From an uncultured Aliiroseovarius sp. (GTDB lineage Bacteria > Pseudomonadota > Alphaproteobacteria > Rhodobacterales > Rhodobacteraceae), in NCBI RefSeq assembly GCF_947497285.1, contig NZ_CANMFT010000005.1:1-64000 (forward strand): a stretch of 64,000 nt of DNA, read 5' to 3'. Positions 1-9,079 of this stretch are shown here, one piece after another (positions within the stretch are counted from its first letter, which is position 1; the number at the start of each line of letters is the position of its first letter). Made by a program: the position numbers and the translations under genes. The notes beneath the pieces were generated by a model. That model was not told the DNA's origin. It ran no database searches and saw only the letters and a list, made by a program, of their open reading frames with translations.

Positions 1-606
1 GCGGCTGTTGACGAATTCATCCCGACCCCGGCACGTCCGGTTGACGGTGCGTTCCTGCTGCCGATCGAAGACGTGTTCTCGATCTCGGGCCGCGGCACGG
101 TTGTGACCGGTCGTGTTGAGCGTGGCGTTGTGAATGTTGGCGACGAGATGGAGATCGTCGGCATCAAAGACACCCAGAAAACGACCTGCACGGGCGTTGA
201 AATGTTCCGCAAGCTGCTGGATCGCGGTGAAGCCGGCGACAACGTTGGCGTTCTGCTGCGCGGCATCGACCGTGAAGCGGTTGAGCGTGGCCAGGTTCTG
301 TGTAAGCCGGGCTCGGTGAACCCGCACACGAAGTTCGAAGCCGAGGTCTATATCCTGACCAAGGAAGAGGGTGGCCGTCACACGCCGTTCTTCGCGAACT
401 ACCGTCCGCAGTTCTACTTCCGGACCACCGACGTGACCGGCACGGTTGAACTGCCTGCTGGCACCGAGATGGTGATGCCGGGCGACAACCTGAAGTTCAA
501 CGTTGAACTGATCGCCCCGATCGCGATGGAAGAGAAGCTGCGCTTCGCCATCCGCGAAGGCGGCCGCACCGTTGGTTCGGGCGTTGTCTCGAAGATCATC
601 GAATAA
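1..606 (+). CDS. tuf: Elongation factor Tu, C-terminal part (5' end outside window)
   Basis: Translation elongation factor that delivers aminoacyl-tRNA to the ribosome in a GTP-dependent manner. The frame is open from base 1 to the stop at 604-606, giving the last 201 residues of a protein normally about 391 long, so the G domain is missing and domains 2 and 3 are present. Recognisable stretches are the domain-2 start ([18 protein letters not shown]), VVTGRVERG, and the C-terminal [15 protein letters not shown]. Followed by a strong terminator, so tuf does not read into rpsJ. Truncated only by the window edge. Confidence 0.98.
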   Translation, partial: AAVDEFIPTPARPVDGAFLLPIEDVFSISGRGTVVTGRVERGVVNVGDEMEIVGIKDTQKTTCTGVEMFRKLLDRGEAGDNVGVLLRGIDREAVERGQVLCKPGSVNPHTKFEAEVYILTKEEGGRHTPFFANYRPQFYFRTTDVTGTVELPAGTEMVMPGDNLKFNVELIAPIAMEEKLRFAIREGGRTVGSGVVSKIIE

Positions 607-631
607 TCAACTTTGTTGATGTTCGAACGAG

Positions 632-658
632 AAAGGCCGCCGAAAGGCGGCCTTTTTT
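632..658 (+). terminator. Rho-independent terminator of tuf
   Basis: Stem AAAGGCCGCC / GGCGGCC with a GAAA tetraloop followed by six T. It lies 26 bp after the tuf stop. Confidence 0.93.
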
Positions 659-838
659 GCATTTGAATGTCAACAGAGCGGGGAGGAGCGGCCTTTCTTG
701 TGTAGCTTGCAATGTCCGCTTCTCGGCCTTAGCCAAGAAGCGACCGCCCGAGGGCCACCGTCGGCCAAGTAATATCTTAAACCCCTTGGACCAATTTGCC
801 GCGTGTTGGACATTCTCCGCTACAAAGCCATCTTCACG

Positions 839-1639
839 TCACGGGAACAGATCACGCACATCCAATCGACGCGCAATCGCGCGCCCCCAGACCGCACTCG
901 TTTCTGTTTCGCCAATGAAACGATCAGAGTGTGTCAAAACCGGATTTTCATTCCATTGATCATTGTGCCAATGATGCTCCAAGAATTTCAGGAAATATGC
1001 CCGCGCACTATTTCTTTCATCAAGGGTTTTTCTGACTTGCTCTAACCGGGTACGCAATTCCGGGGGCATCGTATCAATCATTCTGTCGATATGTCTGTCG
1101 AAAACCCACTCGAAGCGGCAGTCTCGTGGCCGTCTGAACACCGCCAGATGCGGGACTGCCCGATCAGACCACGCGAAAACATCCCCAATTTTCTGGCCGT
1201 AGCCACTGTCCGCAAAAGCCTCAAAAAGTGGGCCGAATTGTTCGGGTACAACGAAGCCGCAGCGATCCCGCGCAGAAAGAAACGCATGGCCCCCTTCAAG
1301 ATTGAGTTCGTGGAGGTAAAGAAAAAACCCTTCGATGACCCAAGTCAGATCCACCCCAAATTGACCAGGGTCATGCAATTTCTCTCGGATTTCCTGCTCT
1401 GTGAACAGGCAGACATCGTTTTCGGTCAGCCCGCATAGTTCGTAGATATCCTCTGCAAGACCATAGCGACTATCGTAGACAACGCCGAAATCTTGCCTCA
1501 TCCCCTTCAAGTCATCTGTGTGACAGTACCAAAAACAAATACCTTTCAGACTGGTCCCGCCGCTGACGCGCATACCCTGAACGATCAACTCGGCAAAGAG
1601 CCTCTTTTCAGGCTCTGTGAAGCAGACAGCATGTTGCAT
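839..1639 (-). CDS. Hypothetical protein, 266 aa
   Basis: I do not recognise the family. It is a soluble-looking 266-residue protein without signal peptide or membrane segment, rich in aromatic and acidic residues, with a Cys/Trp patch near residues 35-40 (GICFWYCHTDD) and a His/Trp-rich C-terminal part (FLEHHWHNDQW near residue 220). Start choice: ATG at 1639 has an AGAGGA-type ribosome binding site about 11 nt upstream. It lies opposite to and between tuf and rpsJ, which are usually adjacent, so it interrupts the str/S10 junction. No terminator was seen downstream on its own strand. The plus-strand ORFs in this stretch are shorter and look like shadows. Confidence 0.7.
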   Translation of the reverse strand: MQHAVCFTEPEKRLFAELIVQGMRVSGGTSLKGICFWYCHTDDLKGMRQDFGVVYDSRYGLAEDIYELCGLTENDVCLFTEQEIREKLHDPGQFGVDLTWVIEGFFLYLHELNLEGGHAFLSARDRCGFVVPEQFGPLFEAFADSGYGQKIGDVFAWSDRAVPHLAVFRRPRDCRFEWVFDRHIDRMIDTMPPELRTRLEQVRKTLDERNSARAYFLKFLEHHWHNDQWNENPVLTHSDRFIGETETSAVWGRAIARRLDVRDLFP

Positions 1640-1773
1640 GAAATTCAGTGTCCTCTCAACAATCCACCAATGGTACCCTCAGCTGGACTTTCAAGATATC
1701 TCAGGTTTGAGATGCTTGCGCCATTCACTAATTGCCAAAATTCGTTAGGTCGCAGCATGGTCGTTAGAAAGGG

Positions 1774-1926
1774 CTCAATCCACACATTGAGTATTATCCC
1801 AGCATTCCCCCTTGCCACCCCCCCACAAATCCCTGTAAGACGCGCGAGTTCGCTGGGCGAATTGAAGAGCGGGATTCGGTCCCGCTTTTTGAATTTGTCC
1901 GGGGTTCGACGAGGGCAGGGGGAATG
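1774..1926 (+). promoter_or_regulatory. S10 operon leader: candidate promoter and nested inverted repeats
   Basis: The 333-bp gap before rpsJ has no gene. It holds CTCAAT-N6-ATTGAG (1774-1791) abutting TATTAT (1792-1797), a possible -10 with no good -35. A strong hairpin centres on AGCGGGA-TTCGG-TCCCGCT (1868-1886), and its stem extends outward with G-U pairs. A long-range pairing joins CATTCCCCC (1803-1811) and GGGGGAATG (1918-1926). The last two are nested and could form a leader RNA fold ending about 46 nt before the rpsJ start. A role in feedback by a ribosomal protein is inference only. Confidence 0.4.
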
Positions 1927-1972
1927 AGCCACCTGTCGTCCTATCAACTCTCTGCCTGAAAGGGCGAATGCT

Positions 1973-2281
1973 ATGACAAGTCAAAACATTCGTATCCGTC
2001 TTAAGGCGTTTGACTATCGCGTGCTGGATGCTTCCACACAAGAGATCGTCAACACTGCCAAACGGACCGGTGCAAACGTTCGCGGCCCCATCCCGCTGCC
2101 GAACAAGATCGAGAAGTTCACGGTTCTCCGTGGTCCTCACGTTGACAAGAAATCCCGCGATCAGTTCGAGATCCGCACGCACAAGCGGCTGCTCGACATT
2201 GTTGACCCGACACCACAGACCGTGGACGCGCTGATGAAGCTCGACCTGGCTGCTGGCGTTGACGTCCAGATCTCGGTCTAA
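1973..2281 (+). CDS. rpsJ: 30S ribosomal protein S10
   Basis: 102-residue S10, a 30S head protein also used as NusE in transcription antitermination. Full family length, with typical N-terminal [14 protein letters not shown], central [20 protein letters not shown] and [12 protein letters not shown]. First gene of the S10 block; a GGAGGGTAT-type Shine-Dalgarno for rplC follows its stop after 14 bp. In many bacteria tuf and rpsJ adjoin; here 1.37 kb with a terminator and an antisense gene separate them. Confidence 0.98.
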   Translation: MTSQNIRIRLKAFDYRVLDASTQEIVNTAKRTGANVRGPIPLPNKIEKFTVLRGPHVDKKSRDQFEIRTHKRLLDIVDPTPQTVDALMKLDLAAGVDVQISV

Positions 2282-2295
2282 GGAGGGTATCACAG

Positions 2296-3033
2296 ATGCG
2301 CTCTGGTATTATCGCAAAGAAAGTCGGCATGACCCGGCTTTTCATGGAAGACGGCAAACAGATCCCTGTAACCGTTCTTCATATGGACAACCTGCAGGTC
2401 GTGGCCAACCGCACCGCTGACAAAGACGGCTATACCGCCGTTCAGTTGGGCGCTGGTGAAGCCAAGGCCAAACGCACGTCGAAGCCCATGCGCGGCTATT
2501 TTGCCGCTGCCAAAGTGGCGCCGAAGCGTAAGCTTGTGGAATTCCGCGTGTCGGAAGACGCCCTGATCGCCGTTGGCGAAGAGCTGTCGGCCGAGCACTT
2601 CCTGGAAGGCCAAAAAGTTGACGTTGCTGGCACCTCGATCGGTAAAGGTTTTGCCGGTGCAATGAAGCGCCACAACTTCGGCGGTCTGCGCGCCACGCAC
2701 GGTGTGTCGATCAGCCACCGTTCGCACGGTTCAACTGGCCAGTGTCAGGATCCGGGCAAGGTTTTCAAAGGCAAGAAAATGGCCGGCCATATGGGTTCGG
2801 TTCGTGTGACCACACAAAACCTTGAAGTCGTGAAAACCGACGCCGATCGCGGCCTGGTCTTCATCAAGGGCGCTGTCCCTGGATCGAAAGGTGGCTGGGT
2901 CACCGTGAAAGACGCCGTGAAGAAGAAGCTGCCCGAGGACGTTCCGTTCCCGGCAGGTCTGAAGTCGGCTGCAACTGAAGCAAAGGCATCTGATGTGGCG
3001 GAAGACGCGCCCGCGGAAGGTGGTGAAGCATGA
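2296..3033 (+). CDS. rplC: 50S ribosomal protein L3
   Basis: 245-residue L3 of the 50S subunit, a primary assembly protein. Start [14 protein letters not shown] with AGGAGGG upstream. Contains the conserved basic loop [20 protein letters not shown] and a GKKMAGHMG motif, with the Gln at about residue 152 that is the PrmB methylation site in the family. The C terminus is extended by an Ala/Glu-rich tail (about 25 residues), a common alphaproteobacterial feature. Overlaps rplD by 4 bp (ATGA), indicating translational coupling. Confidence 0.98.
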   Translation: MRSGIIAKKVGMTRLFMEDGKQIPVTVLHMDNLQVVANRTADKDGYTAVQLGAGEAKAKRTSKPMRGYFAAAKVAPKRKLVEFRVSEDALIAVGEELSAEHFLEGQKVDVAGTSIGKGFAGAMKRHNFGGLRATHGVSISHRSHGSTGQCQDPGKVFKGKKMAGHMGSVRVTTQNLEVVKTDADRGLVFIKGAVPGSKGGWVTVKDAVKKKLPEDVPFPAGLKSAATEAKASDVAEDAPAEGGEA

Positions 3034-3647
3034 AACTTGATGTAATCAAACTGGACGGCAAAAAGGCCGGTACGGTCGATTTGGACGAGGCCCTGTTCGG
3101 TCTTGAGCCGCGCGCCGACATCCTGCACCGTGTGGTCCGCTGGCAGCGTAACAACGCGCAAGCTGGCACTCACAAGGTGAAAACACGGTCCGAAGTCAAA
3201 TACTCGACCAAGAAGATCTATCGCCAAAAAGGCACCGGTGGCGCACGCCACGGTGCACGCTCGGCCCCGATCTTCCGTGGTGGTGGTGTCTATAAGGGCC
3301 CGGTTGTTCGCAGCCACGGCCACGACCTGACCAAGAAATTCCGCAAACTGGGTCTGAAGCACGCCCTGTCCGCCAAAGCGCAAGCTGGCGAACTGGTCGT
3401 GATCGACACCGCAGACGCTGACGGCAAAACTGCTGCTCTGGCCAAAGCGGTCAAGGATCTGGGCTGGAAACGCGCTCTGGTTATCGACGGTGCAGAAGTG
3501 AACGAAATGTTCGCCAAGGCCGCTCGTAACATCGAAGGTCTGGATATCCTGCCGTCGATGGGCGCCAACGTCTATGACATCCTGAAGCGTGACACACTTG
3601 TGCTCACCAAAGCAGGTGTCGAAGCTCTGGAGGCTCGCCTGAAATGA
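3030..3647 (+). CDS. rplD: 50S ribosomal protein L4
   Basis: 205-residue L4. The exit-tunnel loop is visible ([23 protein letters not shown]). Overlaps both rplC and rplW by ATGA. In E. coli L4 represses its own operon through the S10 leader RNA; whether it acts on the structured leader upstream of rpsJ here is not known. Confidence 0.98.
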   Translation: MKLDVIKLDGKKAGTVDLDEALFGLEPRADILHRVVRWQRNNAQAGTHKVKTRSEVKYSTKKIYRQKGTGGARHGARSAPIFRGGGVYKGPVVRSHGHDLTKKFRKLGLKHALSAKAQAGELVVIDTADADGKTAALAKAVKDLGWKRALVIDGAEVNEMFAKAARNIEGLDILPSMGANVYDILKRDTLVLTKAGVEALEARLK

Positions 3648-3940
3648 CCGATAAAGCTGCACTCTACGACGTGATCCGCAAGCCGCTTATCACTGAAAAA
3701 GCAACCATGGCGTCTGAAAATGGCGCAGTTGTTTTCGAAGTGGCGATCGGTGCCAACAAGCCGCAGATCAAAGAAGCTGTCGAAACCCTGTTTGGCGTGA
3801 AGGTGAAAGCCGTCAACACGTCCATCACCAAGGGTAAAGTCAAACGCTTCCGCGGCCAGTTGGGCAAGCGCAAAGACGTCAAGAAAGCCTATGTGACCTT
3901 GGAAGAGGGCAACACGATCGACGTGACCACCGGTCTCTGA
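3644..3940 (+). CDS. rplW: 50S ribosomal protein L23
   Basis: 98-residue L23, the tunnel-exit protein that docks trigger factor and SRP. N-terminal [15 protein letters not shown] and C-terminal [15 protein letters not shown] are diagnostic. It ends this fragment of the S10 operon: a terminator follows 23 bp downstream, and rplB, normally the next gene, lies 10.4 kb away. Confidence 0.98.
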   Translation: MTDKAALYDVIRKPLITEKATMASENGAVVFEVAIGANKPQIKEAVETLFGVKVKAVNTSITKGKVKRFRGQLGKRKDVKKAYVTLEEGNTIDVTTGL

Positions 3941-3963
3941 TCGTCAGGCTTAACTGAGAAATG

Positions 3964-3995
3964 AAAAGCCCCTGCCGAAAGGCGGGGGCTTTTTT
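3964..3995 (+). terminator. Rho-independent terminator after rplW
   Basis: AAAAGCCCCTGCC-GAAA-GGCGGGGGCTTTTT. GC-rich stem with tetraloop and T run, closing the rpsJ-rplW transcription unit and confirming that the S10 operon is split here. Confidence 0.93.
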
Positions 3996-4139
3996 CTATG
4001 AGCAGAGTCCGCATTCGGGAAGCAGGTGAAAGAACCCTCGAAATGACAGCCCTTAGCGGACTTTTGATGTGTTGATAAACTGCGGTGATGCGGTTCTCTG
4101 TTTTGCTGTTTGTTCACAATACCGGGCCGCTGGACTTAG

Positions 4140-4694
4140 TGCCTGCTGGGCAACGCCGTCTGGTCACCACCGATTTGCTCAAGCCTCGCGGAGACGCTCA
4201 ACGGCATCGAAACGTGCCCGGCTTAGACCGCAAAGCATCGAACAGTTTTGCCTGACTTGATGACTGGATTAACATTGAACCCGGTCCCAATGCCCACGAC
4301 CAAAGACTGTTCCCTGCCTGCCAGTGGCGTGTCACCAAAATGAATTTTCCGTACTTGATCTGGCCTTTAGTCGGAGACTGCATAACCCAAGGCCGTTAGA
4401 TCATTGAGAATGACCGTTGACTGGCAATTTGCCGACCGTTGCAATTCCGACGTGCTAATCATCCAGTTTTCGTTTGGGCAGCAAGGCATGGTCGTCTCGC
4501 ACTGGCCCCGTCACTGCGATGATCAAATCCGTCCTGCGTGGCCGCGATTGGCTCTCTAGATACGCGCCCAGCGTATCGCGGAAATGGACCCCGCCGTGGT
4601 TTGCAAAACACCTGACGGTTTGCGGAAAGATTTCTCCGTTCCCACAAAGCGCCAAACGGGCCTTCGTGCCGCCGATATCCGCTGACCAGCGCAT
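4140..4694 (-). pseudogene. glk: Glucokinase (glk) pseudogene, frameshifted and with nonsense codons
   Basis: Starts MRWSADIGGTKARLAL, the Glk-type ATP-binding DIGGT motif, and continues to LIIAVTGPVRDDHALL. A single-base insertion in an A-rich run (about 4471-4477) then breaks the frame. In the next frame homology resumes with NENWMISTSEL, LNDLTALGYAV and VVGIGTGFNVNPV, and after a second stop AGHVSMPL. In-frame TAA codons lie at 4367-4369 and 4223-4225. The recognisable part covers roughly the first 190 of about 320 family residues; the C-terminal region has faded. The ATG is 4 bp from the gtsD stop, so it was the last gene of the glucose transporter operon. Several independent lesions argue against a simple sequencing error. 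Confidence 0.82.
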
Positions 4695-4698
4695 TAGA

Positions 4699-5796
4699 TT
4701 AGTTCAGCCGCAGACCCGTTTCGGGTTCAAAATACGACACCTTGCCAAGATCAAAGGTGAGGCGCTGAGCCGCACCCGCAGTCGCGGTGGTCTCTGCGTG
4801 CAGACGCGCAGTCACATGCTTGCCGCCCAGCTCTAGCACCGCGAACGTATCCGCACCCGCAGGCTCTACGATATCTATCACACAATCAGCTTCCTGCGTC
4901 TCTCCGGCGCGTCCAAGGGCAGCATCTGCAATGTCTTCTGGGCGAACGCCAAGGATGACGTCCTCCGGCAGGTCCTTATTGCGTGCATCGGTCAAAATGA
5001 TCGGGTCGCCGTCTTTGCGTGCGATCTCGACCTGCATACCTTTGCCATTCATCCGTGTTTTTGCAGGGATCAGGTTCATCGCGGGGCTGCCCATGAAGTC
5101 AGCCACAAACAGGTTCGCAGGGCGGTTGTAGATTTCTGAGGGGCTTCCAATCTGCTGGATGACACCACTTTTCATCACGACAATTTTGGTAGCCAGCGTC
5201 ATCGCTTCAATTTGGTCGTGGGTCACATATACCATCGATGCGCCAAGGCGCTGGTGGAGGGCCTTGATCTCTGTGCGCATCTCGACCCGCAGTTTGGCGT
5301 CAAGGTTGGATAGCGGTTCGTCGAACAAGAAAAGCTTGGGATCACGCACCAAGGCACGGCCCATAGCGACCCGTTGACGTTGTCCGCCTGACAATTGGCC
5401 CGGTTTGCGATGCAAAAGTGGGCCGATTTGAAGTTGCGCGGCCACTTGCGCCAGTTTTGCATCCTGCGTCGCCTGATCAATGCCGCGCACTTTCATCCCA
5501 AAGGTGATGTTCTTTGCGACGGTCATGGTTGGGTATAAAGCGTAAGACTGAAACACCATGGCGATGTCACGGTCTTTTGGGCTGACGTTGGTCATGTTCT
5601 GACCGCCGATGAACAAGTCACCGCCTGTGATCGGCTCCAGGCCTGCGATGCAATTCAACAGCGTGGATTTACCGCAACCGGATGGCCCGACAAGAACAAG
5701 GAAATCACCTTCTTCTATCGACACGTTGATGTCTTTCAGAACTTCGGTGCTGCCGTAGTTTTTGTACAGGTTCTTCACGTCAAGAATGGGGGCCAT
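4699..5796 (-). CDS. gtsD: Sugar ABC transporter ATP-binding protein (MsmK/UgpC/GtsD type)
   Basis: 365-residue cytoplasmic ATPase that powers a CUT1 sugar importer. Walker A GPSGCGKSTLL (about residue 39), signature LSGGQRQRVAMGRALV, Walker B FLFDEPLSNLDAKLR, and a switch His in VYVTHDQIEAM are all intact. A C-terminal MalK-type OB domain follows (VRPEDI at about 280). Its start lies 5 bp downstream of the gtsC stop. The ATPase family is shared by many sugars; the glucose assignment rests on the binding protein in the same operon and on the adjoining glk remnant. Confidence 0.93.
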   Translation of the reverse strand: MAPILDVKNLYKNYGSTEVLKDINVSIEEGDFLVLVGPSGCGKSTLLNCIAGLEPITGGDLFIGGQNMTNVSPKDRDIAMVFQSYALYPTMTVAKNITFGMKVRGIDQATQDAKLAQVAAQLQIGPLLHRKPGQLSGGQRQRVAMGRALVRDPKLFLFDEPLSNLDAKLRVEMRTEIKALHQRLGASMVYVTHDQIEAMTLATKIVVMKSGVIQQIGSPSEIYNRPANLFVADFMGSPAMNLIPAKTRMNGKGMQVEIARKDGDPIILTDARNKDLPEDVILGVRPEDIADAALGRAGETQEADCVIDIVEPAGADTFAVLELGGKHVTARLHAETTATAGAAQRLTFDLGKVSYFEPETGLRLN

Positions 5797-5801
5797 GGGA
5801 T

Positions 5802-6695
5802 TTATCCTTTCACAGAACCTGCGGTCAGACCGCGAATGAAATATTTGCCAGCGACGACATAGACCAACAACGTTGGCAGGGCGGCGATGATCGCAGCGGC
5901 CATATCAACGTTGTATTCTTTGACGCCTGTGGTTGAGTTTACGATGTTGTTCAGGGCAACGGTCACAGGCTGCGTGCCCGCCTGGCTAAAGCTCACGCCG
6001 AACAGGAAGTCGTTCCAGATTTGGGTGAATTGCCAGATGACCGTGACCACGATGATGGGAAGCGATAGCGGCAAGAAGATCGACCAGAAGATGCGAAAGA
6101 ACCCTGCTCCGTCGACTTTTGCGGCCTTTGTCAGCTCGGACGGGATGCTGACGTAGTAGTTGCGGAAAAACAGCGTGGTGAAGCCAAGGCCATAGATCAC
6201 GTGGACAAAAATCAAACCCGGAATGGTGCCCGCGACGCCCATGATCCCCAGCATCCGCGCCATGGGCAGCAGGACAACTTGGAACGGGATGAAGCATCCG
6301 AACAACATCAAGGCAAAGAAGATGTTTGCCCCTTTGAACCGCCACTGTGCGACAGCATAGCCGTTCAGCGCTCCGACGATGGTCGAAATTGCCACCGCAG
6401 GTATTGCGATCAGAAGCGAGTTCAGGAAGTAGGGGCGCACCCCTTCACACTGGACGCCCGTGCAAGCGCTGGCCCATGCAGTACGCCACGCATCAAAGGT
6501 GACTTCGCGCGGCAATGACACCAGATCGCCCGTGCGGATTTCATCCAGCGACTTCAACGACGTGGTGAGCATCACAAACAGCGGCATCAGATAGAACAGC
6601 GCGAACAGGCCGAGCAGGACATAAAGCACAAAGCGCAACACCAGTTTGGTGACAGGGCTTTGGCCACGCGTTGGGGCGTAGGGCATATCAGTCAT
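5802..6695 (-). CDS. gtsC: Sugar ABC transporter permease (GtsC-like)
   Basis: 297-residue inner-membrane permease with about six transmembrane helices, the first near residues 20-45. The EAA loop, which couples to the ATPase, is visible around ELTKAAKVDGAGFFRIFWSIFLPLSLP (residues about 205-230). The large periplasmic loop near residues 75-90 contains two Cys (ACTGVQCEGV), as in glucose-type permeases of this group. Overlaps the end of gtsB by 8 bp. Confidence 0.92.
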   Translation of the reverse strand: MTDMPYAPTRGQSPVTKLVLRFVLYVLLGLFALFYLMPLFVMLTTSLKSLDEIRTGDLVSLPREVTFDAWRTAWASACTGVQCEGVRPYFLNSLLIAIPAVAISTIVGALNGYAVAQWRFKGANIFFALMLFGCFIPFQVVLLPMARMLGIMGVAGTIPGLIFVHVIYGLGFTTLFFRNYYVSIPSELTKAAKVDGAGFFRIFWSIFLPLSLPIIVVTVIWQFTQIWNDFLFGVSFSQAGTQPVTVALNNIVNSTTGVKEYNVDMAAAIIAALPTLLVYVVAGKYFIRGLTAGSVKG

Positions 6696-7560
6696 CTTTA
6701 GTCCTCAATTCGGAATAGAGGTAAGGGACGACAATCGCGAAGACGACAAGCATCATCACCATGGCCGAGCTTGCTGCCTGCCCGATGTCGCCGCGTGAAA
6801 ACGCCATGGCATACATGTAGGTGGCCGGAAGATCGGTGGCATAGCCGGGGCCTCCTCCTGTCAAAGCAATGACAAGGTCGAAGGATTTGATCGCGAGGTG
6901 GGCCAGCACGATAAACGCGCTAAGGAAAATCGGGGCCATCGACGGAATGATGATGGCAGAATAAACGCGCCATGTGGGGATACCATCGACCTGCGCGGCC
7001 TTGATGATTTCTTCGTCCACAGAGCGAAGGCCGGCGAGGAATAGCGCCATGACGAAACCAGAGCTTTGCCAGATCGCGGCGAGCACAACGGTGTAGATCG
7101 CTTTGTCCGGATCAACGAGCCAGCCGAATTCGAACCCGGCAAACCCCCAGCCTTGCACAGTCGCCTCGATTCCAAGTTCTGGGTTCAGGATCCACTTCCA
7201 TGCCGTGCCGGTCACGATCATCGACAGAGCCATTGGATACAAGTAAATCGTGCGGATCGCGCCTTCGGTGCGAATTTTCTGATCCAACAGGATTGCCAGA
7301 AGCAGTCCAAGCACCATGGCGATCACGATAAAAAGTGTCCCGAAAATCGCGAGGTTCACCATCGCGGTTTCAAAACGGGGAGAGGCGGCAAGACGTTCAT
7401 ACTGGATAAAGCTGTCCAGTTCATAGCGCGGCATCAGTCGGGACCGCGTCAGCGACACCCAAGCGGTCCAGGCGATAAAGCCATACACAAACACCATGAC
7501 TGCAATGAATGATGGCGCCAGAACGATCTTTGGCATGTTGTCTTGCAGCCAGCGTGTCAT
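6688..7560 (-). CDS. gtsB: Sugar ABC transporter permease (GtsB-like)
   Basis: 290-residue permease, partner of GtsC. I start it at MTRWLQDNMPKIVLAPSF (7560) because GGGGGA precedes it at suitable spacing; a longer in-frame ORF to 7620 adds 20 residues with no membrane or ribosome binding site logic. About six hydrophobic helices; the EAA-type loop is DEEIIKAAQVDGIPTWRVY (about residue 190). Located between the binding-protein gene and gtsC in a compact minus-strand operon. Confidence 0.92.
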   Translation of the reverse strand: MTRWLQDNMPKIVLAPSFIAVMVFVYGFIAWTAWVSLTRSRLMPRYELDSFIQYERLAASPRFETAMVNLAIFGTLFIVIAMVLGLLLAILLDQKIRTEGAIRTIYLYPMALSMIVTGTAWKWILNPELGIEATVQGWGFAGFEFGWLVDPDKAIYTVVLAAIWQSSGFVMALFLAGLRSVDEEIIKAAQVDGIPTWRVYSAIIIPSMAPIFLSAFIVLAHLAIKSFDLVIALTGGGPGYATDLPATYMYAMAFSRGDIGQAASSAMVMMLVVFAIVVPYLYSELRTKDD

Positions 7561-7630
7561 GTGATGTCCCCCTTGGGTTGTTGGTCCTACCCCGCAAAGG
7601 GATAGGACCGGTTTCAACAATCGTTAGCGA

Positions 7631-8881
7631 TTACATGGAGTTCGCGACAGCGTCCGCCAGCATCTGAACAGCATCTGCTGATGACATGTCCGAATTGAAG
7701 TGTGCTGTGACAACGTCGGTGATCGCGCCGGACTGTGCACCAAACAAGGCCATGCCGTGGGCGTAAGACGGCATCAAAGTGCCACTCTCGTTCGTGGAGG
7801 CCATGTCAGCGGCAGAGATCTTTGCACACTCATCAAAGCCGGACAGATCAACGTCTGTGCGTGCTGGGATGGACCCTTTGTTCATGTTGAACACTTCTTG
7901 GAAGTTCGGTCCCATGATGAGCTTCGCCAGAAGCTCCTGACCCGCGGCTTTGCCTTCACCCTCAACAGAGAACATGGCAAAGCTGTCCACGTTGTAGAGG
8001 TAGCCGTCGCCCGGTGTGGAGGCACATGTGAAATCTACACCCGGCACTTTGCCAGCGGCAAGAAATTCACCCTTTGCCCAGTCACCCATGATCTGGAACG
8101 CGGCTTCGCCGTTCATGACCATAGCTGTCGCAAGGTTCCAGTCACGGCCAGAAAAGTTGTCGTCAACATAGCCGCGCATCGTGCGCATCTGGTCGAAGAC
8201 AGCAACCATTGTGTCAGACGTCAAAGCTTCTGGGTCGAGGTCAACGAGTGCTTTCTGATAGAACTCAGCACCACCGAGGCCAAGAACAACAGTTTCGAAA
8301 ACTGTCGCGTCCTGCCAAGCCTGACCACCGTGGGCCAGTGGAATGATGCCAGCGGCTTGCAGCGCTTCTGCTGCAGCGTTGAACTCGTCCCAAGTTGTTG
8401 GCATCTCGATGCCATTGGCGGCCAGGATTTCGGTGTTCGCCCAAATCCAGTCAACGCGGTGAACGTTCACGGGGGCGGCACACCAAGTGCCGTCACATTG
8501 CATGTGTGCTGCAATGGATGCGGGCAGCAGGTTTGCCCAGTCATTTGCCTCTGCAACAGATGAGATGTCAGCCAGAACGCCTTCTTGGAACCATTCCTGA
8601 ATGGCTGGGCCTTTGATTTGTGCGGCTGTCGGCGCGTTGCCTGACAGAACGCGTGCCCGTAGTGCCGTTCCAGCAGCGTCACCGCCGCCACCTGCAACGG
8701 GCATATCTGTCCAGGTGCCGCCGTTTGCAGCAAACTCTTCTTGCAAGACCGCCACCGAACGAGCTTCGCCGCCAGATGTCCAATAATGCAGGACTTCTGC
8801 TTCTGCATGACCATCGGCAGAAGCTACGCCAGCAGCACATACAGCGATCGCGGATGCGGTGCTCAATACAAATGATTTCAT
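7631..8881 (-). CDS. gtsA: Glucose-type ABC transporter periplasmic binding protein (GtsA-like)
   Basis: 416-residue solute-binding protein. A Sec signal peptide with cleavage after about residue 22 (GVASA) opens it; start at 8881 is preceded by GGGAGGAACT. The mature N terminus EVLHYWTSGGEARSV, the glycine block PVAGGGGDAAG and NAPTAAQIKGPAIQEW are characteristic of the Pseudomonas/Thermus glucose-binding subgroup of CUT1 proteins. First gene of the minus-strand operon gtsABCD-(glk remnant), transcribed divergently from a two-component system, as in the GltR/GtrS-controlled glucose loci of pseudomonads. Glucose or glucose/mannose is inferred from this resemblance. Confidence 0.92.
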   Translation of the reverse strand: MKSFVLSTASAIAVCAAGVASADGHAEAEVLHYWTSGGEARSVAVLQEEFAANGGTWTDMPVAGGGGDAAGTALRARVLSGNAPTAAQIKGPAIQEWFQEGVLADISSVAEANDWANLLPASIAAHMQCDGTWCAAPVNVHRVDWIWANTEILAANGIEMPTTWDEFNAAAEALQAAGIIPLAHGGQAWQDATVFETVVLGLGGAEFYQKALVDLDPEALTSDTMVAVFDQMRTMRGYVDDNFSGRDWNLATAMVMNGEAAFQIMGDWAKGEFLAAGKVPGVDFTCASTPGDGYLYNVDSFAMFSVEGEGKAAGQELLAKLIMGPNFQEVFNMNKGSIPARTDVDLSGFDECAKISAADMASTNESGTLMPSYAHGMALFGAQSGAITDVVTAHFNSDMSSADAVQMLADAVANSM

Positions 8882-8948
8882 CTTAGTTCCTCCCAAAGAA
8901 TTGCCCGCTATGGGCAAGATACAACCACCTTGGTGCCGCCACGTCAGC

Positions 8949-9050
8949 CATGCAACGGTTGAATAGCGGGCTTTCACTGCGATCATGCAATTAGACGCGG
9001 AGTCCGTTACACAACGTTACGAAAGCATGGATTCTGTTGCATGAAGTTAC
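8949..9050. promoter_or_regulatory. Divergent control region between gtsA and the response regulator
   Basis: The 198-bp intergenic region contains three GTTAC boxes at 9006, 9016 and 9046, that is, in 10 and 30 bp register, as OmpR-family regulators often require. It also has CATGCAAC (8949-8956) and CATGCAA (8984-8990) with the inverted GTTGCATG (9036-9043). These are candidate binding sites for the adjacent regulator. No confident -35/-10 pair was identified. Confidence 0.4.
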
Positions 9051-9079
9051 ATAGCCAGAAGGTGAAAGGGGGCAAAGCA

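Noticed and set aside
1868-1890. AGCGGGA-TTCGG-TCCCGCT-TTTT as a plain terminator
   Set aside because: There is no plus-strand gene upstream for it to terminate, and the T residues pair into an extended stem. A leader-RNA element fits better.
1890-1930. GGGGTTCGACGAG as a tRNA T-loop
   Set aside because: No acceptor, D or anticodon arms can be built around it.
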